A stretch of 64,000 bases of DNA from an uncultured Bacteroidales bacterium (lineage in GTDB: Bacteria; Bacteroidota; Bacteroidia; Bacteroidales; F082). This document shows, one piece after another, positions 52,865-60,443 of this stretch; position 1 is the stretch's first letter; each line of letters opens with the position of its first letter. Under the pieces are notes generated by a model. That model did no database searches. It was not told the origin of the DNA and saw nothing but the letters and a program-made list of their open reading frames with translations. The DNA is taken from positions 643,199 to 707,198 of the forward strand of contig CAMYXP010000001.1 in NCBI GenBank assembly GCA_947303085.1. Direction: 5' to 3'. The position numbers and the translations under genes were made by a program.

Positions 52865-54208
52865 ATGTCAAAAAAGATTTTGATTGTCGACGACGACGTG
52901 GCTTTTGGCGTTATGCTGAAGACATGGTTCCAGAAAAACAGCTGGGACGCGGTTTTGGCATCCAATCTGGACACAGCATTGCAAGCGTCAGCCTCCTCGC
53001 AGTTTGACCTTATTTTAAGCGATTTGCGCCTCCCTGACGGCGACGGCATCATGTTTCTGACTTACCTTCGTGAGAAGAAGATAATGACGCCTTTTATCAT
53101 CATGACGGGCTACGCCGACGTGCAGACAGCCGTGAACGCCATGAAACTCGGCGCTTTCGACTACCTTAAGAAACCTATCATCCCAGAGATACTTCAGGAA
53201 AAGATTGATTTGGCACTCAAACATGAGGATAAGAAGGATAAGGAGGATAAGAGTGAGAAGAAGGATAAGATGGATAAGGGTGTCGCCAGGATGGTGAAGG
53301 GGGAGAGTCCTGTCATTAAGCGTGTTTACACTCATGTGGCATTGGTGGCGCCAACGAAGATGTCGGTGCTTATCTTAGGCGAGAGCGGCACTGGTAAGGA
53401 ATACATCGCACGCATGATTCACGAGCAGAGCGGACGTAAGAACAAGCCGTTTATCGCTGTCGACTGTGGCAGCCTGTCGATGGAACTCGCGCCCTCGGAG
53501 CTGTTCGGCCATCTGAAAGGCTCGTTCACCTCGGCAATAGCCGACAAAAGAGGCGTTTTCGTGGAGGCAAACGGCGGAACGGTGTTCCTCGACGAGATAG
53601 GAAACTTGCCGTATGAGGTTCAGAAACAATTACTTAGAGCTTTGCAGGAACAGAAGGTGAGACCTGTTGGCTCATCGCAAGACATAAACGTCGACGTGAG
53701 AATAATCGCGGCGACGAACGAAGACTTGGTGGAAGCCATTGAAAAAGGCCGTTTTCGTCAGGATTTGTACCACAGAATCAACGAGTTTTCGATTGAGGTG
53801 CCACCGCTTCGCGAGAGAATAGAAGACCTCGAGGAGTTTGCGTATCATTTCCTTGATGAGGCGAACGAGGAGCTTGGCAAGAATGTGAATCATATTTCTG
53901 AAAAGGCGCTTGAGAAGTTGAAAGAGTACACTTGGGACGGTAACCTCAGAGAGCTGAGAAATGTCATCCGCAGGTCAGTGCTTTTTGCTGAAAATCAAGA
54001 GATTACGGAAGAAAACCTGCCAGTGTTGTCGATTCGAGTGCAGAAGCCTCAGCAAGACGACATGGCCTTGCAGCCCGGCGACGAGAAAGAACAGATTTTG
54101 GCGGCTTTGCGCAAGGCACGTGGCAACAAAACGGTGGCCGCGAAGCTGTTGCAGGTCGACCGCAAGACTTTGTACAACAAGATGCATCTTTACGAAATAG
54201 AATTGTAA
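52865..54208 (+). CDS. NtrC-family sigma-54-dependent response regulator
   Basis: A 447-residue regulator with three domains: receiver (1-120; LIVDDDVAFG, phosphorylatable Asp53 in LILSDLRLPDG, Lys in FDYLKKPI), AAA+ activator (145-375; Walker A GESGTGKEYIARM at 172, GTVFLDEIGNLP, RxDLYHR as FRQDLYHRINEF) and Fis-type HTH (~405-447; NKTVAAKLLQVDRKTLYNKM). The sigma-54 contact loop, usually GAFTGA, is GSFTSA (219-224). Between receiver and AAA+ is a lysine- and aspartate-rich linker (~120-139) encoded by a 9-nt array. No histidine kinase gene is adjacent, so it is an orphan regulator; its targets may include the sigma-54-like site just upstream of the neighbouring lipoprotein gene. Confidence 0.93.
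   Translation: MSKKILIVDDDVAFGVMLKTWFQKNSWDAVLASNLDTALQASASSQFDLILSDLRLPDGDGIMFLTYLREKKIMTPFIIMTGYADVQTAVNAMKLGAFDYLKKPIIPEILQEKIDLALKHEDKKDKEDKSEKKDKMDKGVARMVKGESPVIKRVYTHVALVAPTKMSVLILGESGTGKEYIARMIHEQSGRKNKPFIAVDCGSLSMELAPSELFGHLKGSFTSAIADKRGVFVEANGGTVFLDEIGNLPYEVQKQLLRALQEQKVRPVGSSQDINVDVRIIAATNEDLVEAIEKGRFRQDLYHRINEFSIEVPPLRERIEDLEEFAYHFLDEANEELGKNVNHISEKALEKLKEYTWDGNLRELRNVIRRSVLFAENQEITEENLPVLSIRVQKPQQDDMALQPGDEKEQILAALRKARGNKTVAAKLLQVDRKTLYNKMHLYEIEL
53224..53282 (+). repeat. 9-nt-period array in the linker of the NtrC-type gene
   Basis: GAGGATAAG AAGGATAAG GAGGATAAG AGTGAGAAG AAGGATAAG ATGGATAAG: six in-frame units encoding (E/K)DK tripeptides. The 3' end GGATAAGGGTGT is shared with the intergenic array at 25728-25768. 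Confidence 0.8.
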
Positions 54209-54225
54209 ATCAATAAGTTATAATT

Positions 54226-56232
54226 ATGGAAGATAATGAAAAATTCGGATTGCCGGAGAACGCGCAGCGTGAGCTGAAGCCCGGCGAGGTTTATGAACCA
54301 ATTTTGTCTCCAAAGAAAAAATACAAGGAAGTCACGGTGTGGTCGGTGATTGTCGGCTTGCTGATGACGGTGCTGTTTTCGGCTGCCGCCGCCTACCTCG
54401 GATTGAAGGTGGGTCAGGTGTTTGAGGCCGCCATCCCGATAGCCATCATCGCGATAGGACTTTCAAGCGTGGCGAAGAAAAACGACGCCTTGTCGCAGAA
54501 CGTCATCATACAGTCGATAGGCGGATGCTCGGGCGGCGTGGTGGCAGGCGCAATCTTCACATTACCGGCGCTTTACATCCTTCAAGGCAAGGGTTATGAC
54601 ATTGAAATCAACTACTTGCAGGTGTTTCTGAGCTCATTGCTCGGCGGCGTGCTTGGAATCTTGTTCCTGATACCATTCAGAAAATATTTTGTGAAGGAAC
54701 AGCACGGAAAATTCCCGTTCCCGGAGGCTACGGCTACTACGCAGGTTCTCGTTAGCGGACAGAAGAAAGGCAAAGACTCGTTGCTGCTCGTCATCAGCGG
54801 ATTGATAGGCGGTGTCTACGATTTCATCATCTCGACGTTCGGATGGTGGTCGGAGACGGTGACCACGAAAGTGGTGGGCTGGGGTGCAGCCTTAGCTGAC
54901 AAAGTGAAGCTGATGTTTAAGGTCAACGTGGGCGCTGCGGTGCTAGGCCTCGGCTACATCATCGGATTGAAATACGCCTTTATAATCTGCTGTGGCTCAA
55001 TGCTGGTGTGGTTTATCATCATTCCTGGAATGAATCTTATCTGGGGCAACGATATCATCGATATGATGAACACTGGCATCGCCATGAAGATAGGTGAGAT
55101 GTCGCCTGAGATGATCTTCACCGGTTATGCCCGTCATATCGGCATCGGCGGCATCGCGATGGCTGGCGTGATAAGCATTATCAAGTCGTGGGGCGTGATA
55201 AAATCGTCGGTGGGACTCGCCGCCAACGAGTTTAAAGGCAAGAAATCGGCTGAAGGCGAGGTGGAGAGGACGCAGAAAGACCTCTCGATGAAGTTCATCG
55301 TCATCGGAATAGTGGCTATTTTGATTCTGACATTCGTTTTCTTCCGTTTCGGCGTTGTCGGTAACTTCGGACATGCAGCGATAGGCATTTTGGTTGTCGC
55401 TGTCATCGCGTTCCTGTTTACGACAGTGGCAGCAAATGCTATAGCTATCGTGGGTTCTAACCCTGTGAGCGGCATGACGTTGATGACTTTGATTCTCGCC
55501 TCGTTGGTGATGGTGGCCGCAGGTTTGAGCGGTGCTGCAGGTATGACAGCCGCCTTGATTATCGGAGGCGTGGTGTGCACGGCATTAGCTGTTGCCGGAG
55601 CTTTTATCACCGATTTGAAGGTCGGATATTGGATTGGAACTACGCCGAAGAATCAGGAAATATGGAAATTTGTCGGTGTCGCGGTGGCTTCGGCTACGGT
55701 GGCCGGTGTCATCATGATTCTGAACAAAGCATACGGATTTGTTGGCGATGGCGCTCTGGTGGCACCACAGGCCAATGCTATGTCGGCTGTCATCGAGCCT
55801 ATGATGTCGGGTGGCAACGCACCATGGCTTCTTTACGGCATCGGCGCATGTATCGCATTGATACTCACATTCTTAAAGATTCCGGCATTGCCGTTTGCTT
55901 TAGGTATGTTCATCCCGATTGACTTGAATATCCCGTTGTTGATTGGCGGTGCCATCTCATGGTTTGTGTCGTCACGTAGCAAAGACGAGAAAGTTAACAA
56001 GGCACGTTACGACCGTGGCACACTCATCGCCTCAGGATTCATTGCCGGTGGCGCATTGATGGGTGTGGTGAGTGCGATTTTGAAGTTCGCCAACGTCGAT
56101 TTAGTAGCAAGAATGGGCGATGGCTCGTTCTTCGCATCGACACCGTTGGCGGCATTGATAGCCCTCGTGATGTATATCGCAATCATTGCTTATATGATTT
56201 GGGATTCAAAACGGGCAAAAGTTGAAGAATAA
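54226..56232 (+). CDS. OPT family oligopeptide transporter
   Basis: A 668-residue membrane protein with about 16 hydrophobic segments, of the OPT (oligopeptide transporter) superfamily that imports peptides or metal chelates with protons. SAAAAYLGLKVGQVFEAAIP at the start, FPFPEATATTQVLVSGQKKG and NPVSGMTLMTLILASLVMVA match the bacterial OPT signature regions. It lies 17 nt after the NtrC-type gene stop and 16 nt before pepT, so the transporter and the peptidase are probably expressed together. Peptide length and metal dependence cannot be read from sequence. No N-terminal periplasmic domain is present. Confidence 0.92.
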   Translation: MEDNEKFGLPENAQRELKPGEVYEPILSPKKKYKEVTVWSVIVGLLMTVLFSAAAAYLGLKVGQVFEAAIPIAIIAIGLSSVAKKNDALSQNVIIQSIGGCSGGVVAGAIFTLPALYILQGKGYDIEINYLQVFLSSLLGGVLGILFLIPFRKYFVKEQHGKFPFPEATATTQVLVSGQKKGKDSLLLVISGLIGGVYDFIISTFGWWSETVTTKVVGWGAALADKVKLMFKVNVGAAVLGLGYIIGLKYAFIICCGSMLVWFIIIPGMNLIWGNDIIDMMNTGIAMKIGEMSPEMIFTGYARHIGIGGIAMAGVISIIKSWGVIKSSVGLAANEFKGKKSAEGEVERTQKDLSMKFIVIGIVAILILTFVFFRFGVVGNFGHAAIGILVVAVIAFLFTTVAANAIAIVGSNPVSGMTLMTLILASLVMVAAGLSGAAGMTAALIIGGVVCTALAVAGAFITDLKVGYWIGTTPKNQEIWKFVGVAVASATVAGVIMILNKAYGFVGDGALVAPQANAMSAVIEPMMSGGNAPWLLYGIGACIALILTFLKIPALPFALGMFIPIDLNIPLLIGGAISWFVSSRSKDEKVNKARYDRGTLIASGFIAGGALMGVVSAILKFANVDLVARMGDGSFFASTPLAALIALVMYIAIIAYMIWDSKRAKVEE

Positions 56233-56248
56233 TTAAATAAGGTATAAA

Positions 56249-57466
56249 ATGGAGAAATTATTAGATAAATTCCTGCGTTATGTCTCTGTTGAGACTACGT
56301 CAGACCCTGAATCGGAGACACAGCCTAGCTCAATACGTCAGTTCGATTTGCTGAAAATGTTGCAGAAAGAGCTTCAAGATATGGGCATCAAGGCTGATTT
56401 GGATGAATTCGGCTATGTGATGGCTACTATTCCGTCGAATGTGGAGAAAGACATCCCGGCTATAGGTTTTATAGCTCATGTCGACACAGCACCGGACGCT
56501 TCGGGTAAGGATGTCAAGCCGCAGATCATTGAAAATTATGGTGGTGGCGACATTTTGCTTAACGCTGAGAAAGAGCTTTACCTGAAAGTGTCGGAATTTC
56601 CTGAGATGCAGCAATATGTGGGTAAGACGATGATTACTACCGACGGCACCACCTTGCTTGGCGCTGACGACAAAGGCGGTGTGGCTGCTATCATGTACGC
56701 GGCTCAATATATGATGGAACACCCTGAATTCAAGCATGGCGAGATCAAGATAGGATTCACTCCTGATGAGGAGATCGGACGTGGTGTGGCGAAGTTCGAC
56801 GTGAAGAAATTCGGCGCTAAATATGCCTATACCATCGATGGTGGCGAGATAGGCGAGTTGGAGTATGAGAATTTCAACGCCGCAGGGGCGAAGATTCATA
56901 TCCAAGGCAGCAACATACATCCAGGTTACGGAAAGGATAAGATGGTCAATTCGATGCTCATCGCGATGGAGCTGAACGGCATGCTTCCTGTTGAGCAACG
57001 ACCAGCATACACTCAGGGTTACGAAGGATTCTTCCATCTGACCGACATCACTGGAACGGTGGAGGAGACAACCATGAGTTACATCATCCGTGACCACGAC
57101 AGAGCTAAGTTTGAAGCTAAAAAAGAGTTGATGACTGCTATCGTTGAGCTCTTGAATAAGAAATACGGCAATATCGTCACTTTAGAGCTGAAACATCAGT
57201 ATTACAACATGCGCCAAGAGGTTGAGCCTCACTACTTTATCGTTGAAAAAGCCATCAAAGCCATTGAGATGGCGGGCATTAAGCCTAAGGTGCAGCCGAT
57301 ACGTGGCGGTACCGATGGAGCCAACCTGAGTTTCATGGGTTTGCCATGTCCGAATATCTTTGCCGGAGGACACAATTTCCACGGGAAGTGGGAGTATGTG
57401 CCGCTTGAAAGCATGGAAAAAGCTTCAGAAGTGATTCTGAATATAGTGAAATTGTTTACGGAATAG
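56249..57466 (+). CDS. pepT: Peptidase T (tripeptide aminopeptidase)
   Basis: A 405-residue M20 metallopeptidase that removes the N-terminal residue of tripeptides in the cytoplasm. Metal ligands and catalytic residues lie in IGFIAHVDTAPDASG, GADDKGGVAA, TPDEEIGRG, the HIQG dimerisation-domain start (KIHIQGSNIHPGYGKDKMVN) and FAGGHNFHGKWEYVPLESM at the end. The length is as in Salmonella PepT (409). Downstream of the OPT transporter in the same direction, it most likely processes imported tripeptides. It converges with trmH (1-nt gap). Confidence 0.96.
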   Translation: MEKLLDKFLRYVSVETTSDPESETQPSSIRQFDLLKMLQKELQDMGIKADLDEFGYVMATIPSNVEKDIPAIGFIAHVDTAPDASGKDVKPQIIENYGGGDILLNAEKELYLKVSEFPEMQQYVGKTMITTDGTTLLGADDKGGVAAIMYAAQYMMEHPEFKHGEIKIGFTPDEEIGRGVAKFDVKKFGAKYAYTIDGGEIGELEYENFNAAGAKIHIQGSNIHPGYGKDKMVNSMLIAMELNGMLPVEQRPAYTQGYEGFFHLTDITGTVEETTMSYIIRDHDRAKFEAKKELMTAIVELLNKKYGNIVTLELKHQYYNMRQEVEPHYFIVEKAIKAIEMAGIKPKVQPIRGGTDGANLSFMGLPCPNIFAGGHNFHGKWEYVPLESMEKASEVILNIVKLFTE

Positions 57467-57467
57467 T

Positions 57468-58154
57468 TTATTTGAATTCCGGATACATCTCGTAAAATTT
57501 GTTCTCGAATGTACGGACCCGATTCAATGATTTTCGGGTCCAGTCGAGACGAATCTCTTGTTTTTCTTCCTCTGTGAGATGCCAGTCGACGTCGCTTTTG
57601 TGCAGACGTTGAGTGAGTGTGTACATCAGCAAAGCCGCTGAAACACTTATGTTGAAGCTCTCGGTGAAGCCGTGCATCGGTATTTGGACGTACATGTCGG
57701 AATGTTCGAGGGCATAGTCGGTGAGGCCTGTTTTCTCGGTGCCGAATACCACGGCGATAGGCTGGTCGAGTGGGAGAGTGTCGGGCGTGTAGTCGTTCTG
57801 ATGCGGACAGGTCGCCACTATCTTATAGCCTTTGCTGTGGAGGTAGTTGAAAGCCTCGGGGGTGTTGAATTCGTTGACGTTATATTTATGCAGGTCGAGC
57901 CATTTTGTTGAGCCCACCACGATGTCGGGGTTGATGTCGTAAACCCATTTATTTTCAATGATATGGATGTCTTGCACTCCGGTGAGGTCGCAGCTTCTCA
58001 GCACCGCGCTCGCGTTGTGCGATTGATAGATGTCTTCGAGCACAATTGTGAGATGACGGGTGCGGTATTGAAGCACTTCTTCGAAGCGCTGTTTCCTCTC
58101 GTCGGTGATGAAACCAGAGAGAAATTCGTATAATTTTTGTTCTTTAGCGTTCAA
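57468..58154 (-). CDS. trmH: tRNA (guanosine(18)-2'-O)-methyltransferase TrmH
   Basis: A 228-residue SPOUT-class methyltransferase acting on G18 of tRNA. The knot motifs are NASAVLRSCDLTGVQDIHII, VVFGTEKTGLTDYALEHSD and VQIPMHGFTESFNISVSAAL. The first in-frame ATG is far downstream and lies in conserved sequence, so translation very likely begins at TTG (58154), giving NAKEQKLYEFLS. A TAtaTTTG box lies ~45 nt upstream. TTG starts are uncommon in this window. Length is the same as E. coli TrmH (229). Confidence 0.93.
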   Translation of the reverse strand: MNAKEQKLYEFLSGFITDERKQRFEEVLQYRTRHLTIVLEDIYQSHNASAVLRSCDLTGVQDIHIIENKWVYDINPDIVVGSTKWLDLHKYNVNEFNTPEAFNYLHSKGYKIVATCPHQNDYTPDTLPLDQPIAVVFGTEKTGLTDYALEHSDMYVQIPMHGFTESFNISVSAALLMYTLTQRLHKSDVDWHLTEEEKQEIRLDWTRKSLNRVRTFENKFYEMYPEFK

Positions 58155-58198
58155 AATGAATGAGTTATGTTTTTGAAACTATTATTTTAAAATTTTTA

Positions 58199-58206
58199 CA
58201 AATATA
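58199..58206 (-). promoter_or_regulatory. Bacteroidota -7 box for trmH
   Basis: TATATTTG on the minus strand, 44 nt before the TTG start at 58154. Confidence 0.55.
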
Positions 58207-58241
58207 TTGAATTTTTTGTTCAAACATAAAGAAAAATAGCG

Positions 58242-58249
58242 TATTTTTG
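58242..58249 (+). promoter_or_regulatory. Bacteroidota -7 box for the TPR membrane protein gene
   Basis: TATTTTTG, 26 nt before the ATG at 58276. Confidence 0.65.
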
Positions 58250-58275
58250 CAGTTCGAAAAATTGTATTTGAAATT

Positions 58276-58968
58276 ATGGCAAAAGAAAACGTACAGAAAG
58301 ACGAAGAACGTCTTGAACAGATTGAGTCAACATTAGGAAAGACAGAAATGTTTATCGAAGAGCATCAGAAACCTATTTTGATAGTTCTCGCAGCTATCAT
58401 CGTGGTTGTTCTGGCAATCTTCGGATTGAGAAAATTTGTTTTTGAGCCTCGTGAGGCAGAAGCACAGACAGCTATTTTCCGTGCTGAGCAGCTTTTTGAA
58501 AACGATGATTATGCAACAGCACTCAACGGTGACGGCAACAATGCGGGTTTCCTCGATATCATCAATGAATATGGTGGAACAAAGACTGGCAACCTGGCAA
58601 GATATTATGCAGGTATCTGCTATCTTAACACCGGTGATTTCGACAACGCAATCAAATATCTCGGTGAGTTCAAGGGCAAGGATCAGATTGTGAAGCCATT
58701 GGCAAAAGGTGCTATGGGCGATGCATATCTCGAGCTTGACAATGCCGCTGAGGCAGCAAAATGCTATGAGAAAGCCGCTAAAGAATCAGCTAACTCATTC
58801 ACAAGCCCAATGTTCCTCATGAAGGCCGGCTATGCTTACGAGATGGTTGAGAACTATGAGAAGGCATTGGAGATGTACAAGATCATCAAATCAGAATATC
58901 CTAACAGCAACGAAGGTTTCAGCGTTGAGAAGAATATCGCTTACGTTGAGGCTAAATTAGCTAAGTAA
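58276..58968 (+). CDS. Inner-membrane TPR protein (YfgM-like)
   Basis: A 230-residue protein with a short N-terminal charged segment, one transmembrane helix (~33-51, PILIVLAAIIVVVLAIFG) and a periplasmic domain with three or four tetratricopeptide repeats, for example YYAGICYLNTGDFDNAIKYL, GDAYLELDNAAEAAKCYEKA and KAGYAYEMVENYEKALEMYK. This is the layout of YfgM/TPR-21 proteins, which help secreted proteins or SecYEG partners. Its codon use shows high expression. It stands alone with a near promoter; a 7-nt array and an intrinsic terminator follow. Confidence 0.87.
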   Translation: MAKENVQKDEERLEQIESTLGKTEMFIEEHQKPILIVLAAIIVVVLAIFGLRKFVFEPREAEAQTAIFRAEQLFENDDYATALNGDGNNAGFLDIINEYGGTKTGNLARYYAGICYLNTGDFDNAIKYLGEFKGKDQIVKPLAKGAMGDAYLELDNAAEAAKCYEKAAKESANSFTSPMFLMKAGYAYEMVENYEKALEMYKIIKSEYPNSNEGFSVEKNIAYVEAKLAK

Positions 58969-59008
58969 AGTTTAGAGTTTAAAGTTTAGAGTTTAAAGTT
59001 TAGAGATA
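58966..59008 (+). repeat. 7-nt-period intergenic array
   Basis: AAAGTTTAGAGTTTAAAGTT and so on: alternating AGTTTAG and AGTTTAA units, six repeats, immediately after the TPR gene stop. Confidence 0.7.
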
Positions 59009-59011
59009 AAG

Positions 59012-59045
59012 AGTGCCTGATTCTGATGGGAGTCAGGCATTTTTA
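59012..59045 (+). terminator. Intrinsic terminator after the TPR gene
   Basis: TGCCTGA (59014-59020) pairs with TCAGGCA (59033-59039) over a 12-nt loop, followed by TTTTT. Confidence 0.8.
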
Positions 59046-59058
59046 ATAAATGTAAGAC

Positions 59059-60024
59059 ATGAAGATTATATATTTTGGTACGCCGGAGATTGCGGCATCG
59101 CAACTTGAGGCTATTCTGGCCGCGGGTTACGATGTGCCTGCCGTTGTCACCACTCCCGACCGTCCGGCGGGGCGTGGCAAGCAGATGCACGCCTCGGAGG
59201 TGAAGGAGTGTGCCTTGCGACACGGATTGCCTGTGTTGCAGCCTGAGAGGCTTAAAGACGAGGCTTTTGTGGAGCAGCTGCGCTCGTATAATGCCGATTT
59301 GTTTGTTGTGGTGGCGTTCAGGATGCTTCCGGAGGTGATTTGGAGCATGCCGCCAAAGGGTACCATAAACCTTCATGCCTCGCTGCTTCCGCAGTACCGT
59401 GGCGCGGCTCCAATAAACCACGCTATTATTAATGGTGAGACGGAAACCGGTTTGACGACATTCATCCTCGACAAGGAGATAGACACCGGCGCGATGATTA
59501 TGCAGGAGAAGATAGCCATTGGCGACAAGATGAACGCAGGCGAGCTGCACGACGCGCTGATGCATCTTGGCAATGAGGTTATCGTCAAGACTATCAAGAT
59601 GATAGAAGAGGGGAGAGTGGAGGCTAAGAGCCAGAGCATGGTGATTGAAAAAGAGAACCTTACGCTGAAGCCCGCGCCGAAGATTTTCAAGGAAGACTGT
59701 TACATCGACTGGAACAAGTCGGGCAGGGATATATACAATTTTGTGAGAGGACTGTCGCCGTACCCAGCGGCGCACGCAAAAATACAGAATCCAGACGGAG
59801 AAATTTTGGATTTGAAGATTTTTGAGACGGAATTGGCGTTGAAATCAAGTGAAAATGATGCCAAATTCGCTTTAAAATCAGACCAAAAAACGTTTTTGGA
59901 GGTTGTTTTGGACGATTCTTGTATTAGAATTATTGAAATTCAGCAAGCTGGTAAAAAAGCAATGCCAATTGCGGAATTCTTAAGAGGTACAAGGATTTCG
60001 AAAGATTGGAAGTTGGTTCATTAA
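59059..60024 (+). CDS. fmt: Methionyl-tRNA formyltransferase
   Basis: A 321-residue enzyme that formylates initiator Met-tRNA with 10-formyl-THF. Signatures: KIIYFGTPEIAASQLEAIL, TTPDRPAGRGKQ, the catalytic NLHASLLPQYRGAAPINHAI with Asn, His and later Asp in EIDTGAMIMQEKIAIGD, and FVRGLSPYPAAH in the C-terminal OB domain. No clear TAnnTTTG box lies between the terminator at 59045 and the ATG, and the spacing is short, so promoter use is unclear. The usual partner def is not in the window. Confidence 0.97.
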   Translation: MKIIYFGTPEIAASQLEAILAAGYDVPAVVTTPDRPAGRGKQMHASEVKECALRHGLPVLQPERLKDEAFVEQLRSYNADLFVVVAFRMLPEVIWSMPPKGTINLHASLLPQYRGAAPINHAIINGETETGLTTFILDKEIDTGAMIMQEKIAIGDKMNAGELHDALMHLGNEVIVKTIKMIEEGRVEAKSQSMVIEKENLTLKPAPKIFKEDCYIDWNKSGRDIYNFVRGLSPYPAAHAKIQNPDGEILDLKIFETELALKSSENDAKFALKSDQKTFLEVVLDDSCIRIIEIQQAGKKAMPIAEFLRGTRISKDWKLVH

Positions 60025-60087
60025 TTTTCAATTTTAATTTTTTTTAATTTTTTTTGAAAAAAATTTGTAAGTTGCTGATTTAATGCT

Positions 60088-60095
60088 TATATTTG
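60088..60095 (+). promoter_or_regulatory. Bacteroidota -7 box for the HU gene
   Basis: TATATTTG, 36 nt before the ATG at 60132. Confidence 0.65.
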
Positions 60096-60131
60096 CATGT
60101 CAAAAATTACAAACTTATTAATACTTACAAA

Positions 60132-60395
60132 ATGAATAAAGCAGAATTAGTAAATGTGATGGCAGAAAAAGCTGGCCTCACAAAGGTTGATGCTAAAAAA
60201 GCTTTGGACGCTTTTATTTGCGCAGCAACAGGTGCAATCCGCAAGGGTGATCGTATCTCATTAGTCGGCTTCGGCACATTCTCAACAACAAAACGCCCAG
60301 CCCGCAAAGGTCGTAACCCACAGACTGGCAAAGAAATCATGATTGCCGCTAAGACAGTTGTGAAGTTCAAAGCAAGTGCAGATTTAGTAAAATAA
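60132..60395 (+). CDS. HU-family DNA-binding protein
   Basis: An 87-residue nucleoid protein that bends DNA as a dimer. MNKAELVNVMAEKAGLTKVD starts it, the DNA-binding arm contains GFGTFSTTKRPARKGRNPQTGKEI, and PNxxTGK-like GRNPQTGKE with IAAKTVVKFKAS matches HU/IHF signatures. A frame extension to 60093 has no homology and starts next to the promoter box, so it is not used. The codon bias indicates high expression. A perfect terminator follows at 60413-60440 and also faces recQ. Confidence 0.97.
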   Translation: MNKAELVNVMAEKAGLTKVDAKKALDAFICAATGAIRKGDRISLVGFGTFSTTKRPARKGRNPQTGKEIMIAAKTVVKFKASADLVK

Positions 60396-60412
60396 TAGGT
60401 TTTACTATTGAC

Positions 60413-60440
60413 AACAAAGGCCGCTGAAGCGGCCTTTGTT
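60413..60440. terminator. Bidirectional terminator between HU and recQ
   Basis: AACAAAGGCCGCT (60413-60425) pairs perfectly with AGCGGCCTTTGTT (60428-60440), a 13-bp stem with a small loop; flanking AT-rich bases are present on both sides. Confidence 0.8.
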
Positions 60441-60443
60441 CGT

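Noticed and set aside
56330..57097. 255-codon open frame antisense to pepT
   Set aside because: Shadow frame of pepT, no start signal or promoter.
54226..57466. Sigma-54 control of the OPT-pepT genes
   Set aside because: No TGGCAC-type -24/-12 element is present in the 17-nt gap after the NtrC gene or before pepT.
58993..59775. 260-codon open frame antisense to fmt
   Set aside because: Rich in His, Arg and Leu without motif; fmt is certain on the other strand.
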